Below, piece after piece: positions 1 through 4,548 of a stretch of DNA of 17,413 nt. The DNA lies in NCBI GenBank assembly GCA_900557255.1, contig USSA01000052.1, positions 1-17,413 on the forward strand, written 5' to 3'. The first letter of the stretch is position 1. The number at the start of each line of letters is the position of its first letter. The notes beneath the pieces were generated by a model. It was not told where the DNA came from, searched no databases, and saw only the letters and a program-made list of their open reading frames with translations. Position numbers and translations under genes: made by a program. The stretch comes from an uncultured Prevotella sp. GTDB lineage: Bacteria > Bacteroidota > Bacteroidia > Bacteroidales > Bacteroidaceae.

Positions 1-12
1 TATATAAAAACA

Positions 13-174
13 TTATAAAGCATTTAGATAGAGCTCGTTATCCCGAACTGAGGTATAATCTACAACATTTTCCGAAGCATCTTGTACTGCCATTACAGCA
101 GGAGCTGCCATTAAGACTTTTGGTGCGGAAGCAAAAACTAAGATTGCCGCTACCATAAATGATAATTTCTTCAT
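13..174 (-). CDS. Small exported protein, unrecognised (53 codons)
   Basis: This short reading frame starts with ATG at 174-172 and ends with TAA at 15-13. The first ~23 residues look like a signal peptide: a lysine pair (MKKL), a hydrophobic stretch, then small residues (MAAPAVMA). About 25-30 mature residues follow, ending in NELYLNAL. It lies 32 nt downstream of the esterase stop codon on the same strand, so it could be the last gene of that unit. I do not recognise a family. Either it is a genuine tiny secreted peptide, or it is the remaining 5' end of a longer secreted protein cut by a frameshift or stop near the window edge; the sequence beyond the left edge would tell. It is below usual ORF-caller length. 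Confidence 0.45.
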   Translation of the reverse strand: MKKLSFMVAAILVFASAPKVLMAAPAVMAVQDASENVVDYTSVRDNELYLNAL

Positions 175-206
175 TTCGTTAAGTTTAAAAGATTTATAAT
201 TGTTAA

Positions 207-920
207 TTATTTAATCACGATTTTCTTACCACCATGGATATAGATACCCTTGGTAGGACGAATAACCTTCACACCTTGAAGAGTGTAGTATGCCTTATCC
301 GCAGATTTCATCATGGTTGCCACAGCTGGCTTCTCGATGCCTGTTGATGCATAGGCTTCGTTGGCAAGAAAATAGCTTGGACCATTCCAGTTGGTGCTCC
401 AGCCCTGAATATTGCGGGCTGAGAAATCGGCGTTGGCTATCAGATTCTCTGATGTTCCTTCCTTCACCAACACCATATCGTCAATATCGAGTGTACCACC
501 GTATTTGCCAAATACAAACTGGAAGGTATCCAAGGTGAAGTTGGCTGTGAAATTCCAGGTCAGCGTTTTCCAGTCGCCAGCCTCTATATGATAGGCTGCC
601 AGATACTGCACATCATCACTTCCACCCCACTGGTTCTTGTTGTTGCTTGCATTCCAGATAGGCCAGAATGCCAGCTCAGCGCAATCTGCTGAAGTTCTCA
701 CCTTCATGGTCAGCGTATACTTGGCACCCTTCTCCAAAGCCTTTGGCAAGGTGTAGACAGCCTGACGGTCCCAAAGGTTCTCGCCCACAGTACTCTCGTA
801 ACGGATGAAATAGTTGCGGTTTTCCACAGGCACCGGATGCTGGTTCAACTGATGACGCTTGAAGAAGTTCCACAGTTCCTGGGTAGAATTTACCCCATTA
901 GGATCATTGGAATGCCAGTG
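207..920 (-). pseudogene. C-terminal part of CE1 esterase (His segment, CBM-like region, tail), cut off by TGA
   Basis: This is the continuation, in the same frame, of the esterase at 921-1664 after its in-frame TGA. It begins HWHSNDPNGVNSTQELWNFF, the segment that in CE1/LpqC-type esterases carries the catalytic histidine and the last helix of the alpha/beta-hydrolase fold. A linker is followed by a jelly-roll, CBM4/9-like region (about residues 290-405 of the uninterrupted protein) with NLWDRQ, LEKGAKY, and a Trp-rich stretch. A second segment starting NLIANADF and a C-terminal tail with YTLQGVKV and KGIYIHGGKKIVIK complete it. There is no signal peptide. The only starts available are weak internal ones, such as TTG at 848-846, so independent translation seems unlikely. 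The sequence shows no further stops, frameshifts or obvious decay, so the break is recent, a sequencing error, or bypassed by readthrough. Confidence 0.75.
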
Positions 921-923
921 TCA
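921..923 (-). other. In-frame TGA splitting a CE1 esterase frame of 485 sense codons
   Basis: Codon 248 of the frame running from 1664 to 207 is TGA. The surrounding residues DGK-[stop]-HWHSNDP match the family pattern in which a glycine precedes the catalytic histidine, so a GGA-to-TGA change is the simplest explanation. The next base is C, and UGAC is a context known to be relatively leaky in well-studied systems. Both sides remain in the same frame with family-like sequence. Confidence 0.85.
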
Positions 924-1664
924 CTTACCGTCGATAGAGATAAGGTTCACTTCAACATCATCGTTCACATTATTATATATAGTACGGGTATCATTTGCAG
1001 TTTTTCTGCCGGAAGGATAAGGACGGATTACCTGCGGATTGCTTGCATCGCAACCTTCGTAGGCAGCCCACTTCTTTATATATTCCTCAATGCTAGGATA
1101 ACCGCCAGCCACGTGAGAAGGATCACCCGTATATCTGAACACATCATCAGCGGTTCCGTGAATATGCATGATAGGCACATTGCGGTTAGCTTTAGGCTGC
1201 TTACCGATATCCACACCGCTTACTGGTCCGAAAGCAGCAATCTTATCGCCAAGAGTTTCCAGGCAATGATAACCCAGCCAGCTACCCATAGAGAAGCCCG
1301 AGAGATAGATGCGGTTCTTGTCCACATTGTACTTCAGCTCCATATCCTTCATGACAGCCTCCACAAACTTCACATCACCCATACCGCTGGTATCCCACAT
1401 TCTGTTATTACCCAGCGGATAAGTAACAATAAAACCCTCGGTATCAGCCAGCGCGTTCCATTGGGTCTGGTTCTGCTGATACCCAGGGTCCTGATTCATA
1501 CCATGAAGAGAAATCACCAGAGCCGGTGATTTCTCTACATTCTTTGGTACATAAGTGAGGGTCTTGCGAGTAGAAGTCCCCACTTTTACATCTTCCCAGG
1601 TCTGTGCCGCCATTTGTAGGCACAGAACCATGAGGAGAGATGCGAGCATTGTAAAACGTCTCAT
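921..1664 (-). CDS. Secreted CE1-type carbohydrate esterase, catalytic part, prematurely stopped
   Basis: This encodes 247 residues up to a TGA at 923-921. A signal peptide (about residues 1-20, MRRFTMLASLLMVLCLQ) is followed by a polyhydroxybutyrate-depolymerase/LpqC-like alpha/beta-hydrolase domain. Visible motifs are SLHGMNQD (52-59, oxyanion region), the nucleophile elbow GFSMG with Ser125, and HGTADD with the probable catalytic Asp173. The third triad member, His, is expected in a G-x-G-H motif; here the frame reads DGK-stop-HWH, so the His is the codon just after the stop. As terminated, the product lacks the histidine and should be inactive. Members in xylan loci remove acetyl or feruloyl groups from xylan, which fits the neighbouring endoxylanase operon. 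It starts 3 nt after the upstream gene (TAA TAG ATG) and is probably translationally coupled. Exact ester specificity cannot be read from sequence. Confidence 0.8.
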   Translation of the reverse strand: MRRFTMLASLLMVLCLQMAAQTWEDVKVGTSTRKTLTYVPKNVEKSPALVISLHGMNQDPGYQQNQTQWNALADTEGFIVTYPLGNNRMWDTSGMGDVKFVEAVMKDMELKYNVDKNRIYLSGFSMGSWLGYHCLETLGDKIAAFGPVSGVDIGKQPKANRNVPIMHIHGTADDVFRYTGDPSHVAGGYPSIEEYIKKWAAYEGCDASNPQVIRPYPSGRKTANDTRTIYNNVNDDVEVNLISIDGK

Positions 1665-1667
1665 CTA

Positions 1668-2459
1668 TTACTTGATAACCATCTTTTTACCATTCTTGAT
1701 TACAATGCCCTTGTAACCCTTACCTACCTGCTGACCAGCGAGGTTGAAGCACTTGCCATCCTGAGCTACATTTGCACTCTCAATTTTAGAAATGCCTGTA
1801 GTAGGCTCTTCTACAATTTCAAATGTAGCAGCATTCTGCCAACCTAGATAGTGAATAGTCTTAGTAGTATCATACTCACCAACTGTTGCATTATCAAAAT
1901 TCTCTGTTGAAAGGAGGGTGCCATCTGCATCATACACCTTAATGCTACCAATATAGATGACTGCATCCTTAGGCATCTTTCCTACATTCAGCAAGAGTGC
2001 AGTAGCTGCATACTCATAATCCTTCAAAATTTCCGGATCACAATTTTTGGTATTACCATTTGTATGATCTATCTCCATTCCTGGCTTTGCAGTACAGTGG
2101 GAGTGACAAGTAACCGTGGTCTTACCAGGGAAGTTTATTACTGCCTCTGACTTTTGATTAGTCAAGGTAAGTTCCTCAGTATAATTGAACACTGCAGAAT
2201 TATTCCACTCCGTCATATGCTCTGTCTGAATATCGTCAATAGCCTCTGTTCCGATTTTGAATTCGGTACCAGCTGTAGTGTACACATCAAACTTCACGAC
2301 ATAAGCCTTGCCCTTCTCTAGATTCTTAAGCTTGATAAAACACTGGCTGTCCCAAGGATTAGCCTTGTCAGCGGTGCAAGTAATCTTCAGCACCTTGTTA
2401 GCTGCACTCACGTTAACTGCCATCAAGGCAGCAGCAATCAAAGTAAAAATCTTTTTCAT
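1668..2459 (-). CDS. Secreted carbohydrate-binding-like protein, unassigned family (263 aa)
   Basis: This is a predicted secreted protein with a clear Sec signal peptide (MKKIFTLIAAALMAVNVSAA, cleavage near 19-20) and no lipobox cysteine. Residues ~22-175 have the alternating beta-strand pattern of a jelly-roll carbohydrate-binding module. The stretch NPWDSQ...LEKGKAY (34-53) resembles the segment NLWDRQ...LEKGAKY in the CBM-like region of the downstream esterase, so the two are probably related. A Cys/His-rich loop (C118-H-S-H-C122, H132, C140) is unusual. The tail FNLAGQQVGKGYKGIVIKNG (238-257) followed by KKMVIK resembles the tail of the esterase product. It begins the left minus-strand unit, with a promoter-like element about 75 nt upstream. 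No catalytic motif was recognised; glycan binding is inferred from fold pattern and context only. Confidence 0.75.
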   Translation of the reverse strand: MKKIFTLIAAALMAVNVSAANKVLKITCTADKANPWDSQCFIKLKNLEKGKAYVVKFDVYTTAGTEFKIGTEAIDDIQTEHMTEWNNSAVFNYTEELTLTNQKSEAVINFPGKTTVTCHSHCTAKPGMEIDHTNGNTKNCDPEILKDYEYAATALLLNVGKMPKDAVIYIGSIKVYDADGTLLSTENFDNATVGEYDTTKTIHYLGWQNAATFEIVEEPTTGISKIESANVAQDGKCFNLAGQQVGKGYKGIVIKNGKKMVIK

Positions 2460-2532
2460 ACGCTTTTAATTTTAAGTTTATTGATAATAATTGTTCATTC
2501 GTGGAACGAGAAATGTTTCTCATTTCCGCTTG

Positions 2533-2540
2533 CAAAAATA
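2533..2540 (-). promoter_or_regulatory. Candidate -7 element (TATTTTTG) for the secreted-protein/esterase unit
   Basis: On the minus strand this reads TATTTTTG, fitting the Bacteroidota -7 consensus TAnnTTTG. It would place transcription start near 2526, giving a leader of about 65 nt before the ATG at 2459. A clear -33 TTTG was not found; the upstream region has only T-rich runs (CTTTTTCAG), so the call is tentative. Confidence 0.4.
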
Positions 2541-2596
2541 ACAGAAAAGGCTGAAAAAGACTTTGCGTGGTATAACAAATACTTTGTGAGAAGTAC

Positions 2597-2653
2597 CAAA
2601 TAGGTTTGATAGCCAACATTATAACGAAAATGATACACCATCAAACCTATTTG
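2597..2653. repeat. Perfect 14-bp inverted repeat with 29-nt spacer
   Basis: The left arm CAAATAGGTTTGAT (2597-2610) is the exact reverse complement of the right arm ATCAAACCTATTTG (2640-2653). It sits about 57 nt upstream of the candidate promoter of the secreted-protein unit. It has no T-tract and is AT-rich, so it is not an obvious terminator. It could be an operator for a dimeric regulator, or the remains of a mobile repeat. Confidence 0.7.
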
Positions 2654-2684
2654 AAGAGGAAATCAGGAAAAGTCAAATAAACAA

Positions 2685-2774
2685 ATGTTCCAGATTCCCC
2701 AAATGTTTTTGCCCAAAATGTTCCAGATTCCCCAAATGTTTTTACCCAAAATATTCCAGATTCCCCAAATGTTT
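2685..2774. repeat. Tandem repeat, 33-bp period, about 2.7 copies
   Basis: Three head-to-tail copies start at 2685, 2718 and 2751. The first two differ at one base (TTTTTGCCC versus TTTTTACCC); the third carries ATATTCC in place of ATGTTCC and is truncated. Each unit holds the word AAATGTT twice, separated by CCAGATTCCCC, so there is a nested half-period. The period is a multiple of three: read on the plus strand from ATG at 2685 it encodes an 11-residue repeat, MFQIPQMFLPK, in a 39-codon frame ending with TGA at 2802-2804. Without spacers it is not a CRISPR array. Whether the peptide is made is unknown. Confidence 0.85.
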
Positions 2775-2850
2775 GGTCAAAACAGAGGAAATCTATACAG
2801 ATGAGCCTAATACATCACGTCCTTCTCTGGGAAGCCAAATTAAAGATTTT

Positions 2851-2907
2851 GGCACGAAAACGCACTTTTTCTCGAAAAAAAAGTGAGAAAAAGTGCGTTT
2901 TCGTGCC
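2851..2907. repeat. Perfect inverted repeat, 23-bp arms, 11-nt loop
   Basis: The arm at 2851-2873 begins GGCACGAAAACGCAC and ends TTTTTCTC. Its exact reverse complement lies at 2885-2907, with the loop GAAAAAAAAGT between. It would form a very stable hairpin in single-stranded DNA or RNA. It is not followed by a clean T-tract on either strand, so it is not a standard intrinsic terminator, although it could block read-through between the divergent units. Its right end is 20 nt upstream of the ATPase -7 element, overlapping where a -33 box would be, so it may affect that promoter. Confidence 0.9.
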
Positions 2908-2926
2908 ATTTTAAGGAAAAATATCG

Positions 2927-2934
2927 TAATTTTG
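2927..2934 (+). promoter_or_regulatory. Candidate -7 element (TAATTTTG) of the ATPase gene
   Basis: TAATTTTG matches the Bacteroidota TAnnTTTG consensus exactly and lies 25 nt before the preferred ATG at 2959, implying a short leader of roughly 15-20 nt. No clear TTTG -33 box is seen; that area is occupied by the right arm of the 23-bp inverted repeat. This placement also argues that the upstream GTG start at 2893 is not used. Confidence 0.5.
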
Positions 2935-2958
2935 CTGTCGAACCAAAACATTAGAAGT

Positions 2959-4401
2959 ATGAAAGCAGATTTAATAATCGGACGAGATAAAGAAAAGGCA
3001 GAGCTTCAACGTTGTATAGACTCAGATCGCTCTGAACTTGTTATCGTTTATGGTAGAAGACGTGTCGGCAAGACTTATCTAGTAGATGAATTTTTTGGTC
3101 GGAAGTACGACTTCACTTTCGTTGGAGGACACAATCTCCCCCAACGCACCCAATTGCGCAGTTTTGCCAAAGCATTAAAACAAGCCATGGGCGAGACATC
3201 AGCTCGCAAATTATCAGATTGGTTTGATGCCTTTGATGTTTTGGAAGAATATCTGTCATCCTTGCCAGAAGACCGCAAAAAGATAATCTTTGTAGACGAA
3301 ATGCCTTGGATAGATTCCTTGCGTTCCGACTTCACCCCAGCATTTGAAAACTATTGGAATGGATGGGCAGCCCGTCGTCGCGATATAGTTTTCATCGCTA
3401 GCGGTTCTGCCACATCATGGATGGTAGACAAGCTCATAGAAAACCAAGGAGGTCTGCATGCTCGCATCACTTGCCAGATATATTTACGCCCATTTACTTT
3501 GTATGAGACAGAACTATACCTAAAATCGCGGGGATGCTCTTGGGATCGCTTCCAGATAGCCCAATGCTATATGTTCTTTGGAGGCATTCCTTTTTATCTG
3601 AGTTTAATAGATCCAAGTCTTAGCCTTGTACAGAATGTTGATGCCCGGTGCTTTAACAAGGGAGGGGCACTAAGACAAGAATTTGACGAATTATATGGAG
3701 CCTTATTTACTCATGCAGACAATTACATCAAGGTGGTCAGGCTCTTGGCTAATCATAAAGGCGGCATGACAAATGCAGAAATTGCTAAAGCAGCCCAACT
3801 GGACGGAAAGAAGTTGTGCCAGATATTAAAGAATCTGGAGAGATGTGACTTCATCATGAAGTTCAGATATTATGGCAAGAAGACGCAAAACCGCCTATAT
3901 AAGTTGACAGACTTTTATACCTTATTTTATTTAAAGTATATAGAGCCCAATATCGACTCCTTTGATGAGCAATGGTGGAGCAAGCATTATCTCTCTCACT
4001 GTGTTGAGGCATGGCAAGGTTTAACTTTCGAATTACTCTGTTTGTTCCATATCAGCCAAATACGCAAGGCATTGAATATTGGTGGCGTGGCTAGCGAGGC
4101 ATACATTTGGTTTGACAAGGCTAACAAAACCAAGAATCAGAGAGGAGCCCAAATAGATCTCATCATAGAGCGTGCCGACCGAATCATCAACCTCTGCGAG
4201 ATGAAATTTAGTCAGGCCCAATACAAAATTTCAGCAGATTATGAGATAAAGCTGCGCAATAGGATGGAATTATTCAGAGACCGAACCCATTGCACAAAAT
4301 CATTGGTAAATACCTTTGTCACAACATTTGGTGTTGCCAATGGCATCCATTCAAGTATAGTAAACAGCGAAGTCACACTAGACAATCTCTTTCAAGAATG
4401 A
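2959..4401 (+). CDS. AAA-type ATPase with C-terminal DUF234/PD-(D/E)XK-like domain
   Basis: This 480-residue protein is of the archaeal-type ATPase family (COG1672-like; ATP-binding domain plus DUF234). Numbered from the ATG at 2959, Walker A is GRRRVGKT (32-39), Walker B is IIFVDEMPW (109-117; D113, E114), and a sensor-like strand is FIASGSATSW (146-155). A winged-helix region spans roughly 255-315. The C-terminal domain shows E358, GAQIDLII with D400, and EMK (E414, K416), the pattern of a PD-(D/E)XK nuclease fold. No signal peptide or membrane segment is seen, so it should be cytoplasmic. The frame is open upstream to a GTG at 2893, but that start lies inside the hairpin and before the -7 box, so 2959 is preferred. 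It stands alone, opposite in strand to the xylan genes and convergent with xyn10C. The cellular role of this family is unclear; nuclease activity is inferred from motif only. Confidence 0.85.
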   Translation: MKADLIIGRDKEKAELQRCIDSDRSELVIVYGRRRVGKTYLVDEFFGRKYDFTFVGGHNLPQRTQLRSFAKALKQAMGETSARKLSDWFDAFDVLEEYLSSLPEDRKKIIFVDEMPWIDSLRSDFTPAFENYWNGWAARRRDIVFIASGSATSWMVDKLIENQGGLHARITCQIYLRPFTLYETELYLKSRGCSWDRFQIAQCYMFFGGIPFYLSLIDPSLSLVQNVDARCFNKGGALRQEFDELYGALFTHADNYIKVVRLLANHKGGMTNAEIAKAAQLDGKKLCQILKNLERCDFIMKFRYYGKKTQNRLYKLTDFYTLFYLKYIEPNIDSFDEQWWSKHYLSHCVEAWQGLTFELLCLFHISQIRKALNIGGVASEAYIWFDKANKTKNQRGAQIDLIIERADRIINLCEMKFSQAQYKISADYEIKLRNRMELFRDRTHCTKSLVNTFVTTFGVANGIHSSIVNSEVTLDNLFQE

Positions 4402-4432
4402 CACATAGGAGAAAGAGAATATTTTCATCATT

Positions 4433-4481
4433 AAAAAAAACGCAAAAAGGTTGACCGTGTCATCACAACACAGCCAACCTT
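4433..4481 (-). terminator. Probable intrinsic terminator of the xylan operon
   Basis: On the minus strand, 68 nt after the xyn10C stop, a stem of AAGGTTG/CAACCTT (4475-4481 with 4447-4453) with an upper GTGT/ACAC stem is followed by TTTTTGCGTTTTTTTT. Stem plus T-tract fits a rho-independent terminator. On the plus strand the same hairpin is followed only 13 nt later by six T residues (4495-4500), so it might also weakly stop ATPase transcription. Confidence 0.7.
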
Positions 4482-4548
4482 AACGACTAACATCTTTTTT
4501 CGGTTAATCTTTGTATGATAAACCTAAAACTAATGTCTTTTAGAGTAA

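Larger units (their letters stand above)
2460..2958. other. Intergenic region between divergent units, packed with repeats
   Basis: About 500 nt separate the minus-strand secreted-protein gene from the plus-strand ATPase gene. It contains, left to right, a minus-strand promoter-like element, a 14-bp inverted repeat, three copies of a 33-bp direct repeat, a perfect 23-bp-arm hairpin, and a plus-strand promoter-like element. No convincing conventional gene was found. Only the stretch 2775-2850 shows nothing notable. Confidence 0.8.

Noticed and set aside
921..923. TGA read as selenocysteine
   Set aside because: The family position is a glycine next to the catalytic His, not a redox Cys, and no SECIS-like hairpin directly downstream was evident.
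2597..2653. Invertible promoter (phase-variation switch)
   Set aside because: The 29-nt spacer is too short and holds no clear promoter; no adjacent recombinase gene is present.
2685..2774. CRISPR array
   Set aside because: The repeat units follow one another without unique spacers and no cas genes are present.
2851..2907. Hairpin as a simple intrinsic terminator
   Set aside because: No T-tract directly follows the stem on either strand, and the arms are unusually long and perfect; blocking of transcription is possible but not the best description.
2893..2958. GTG start of the ATPase at 2893
   Set aside because: It falls within the hairpin arm and upstream of the -7 element; the family N-terminus (LIIGRDKE) fits the ATG at 2959.
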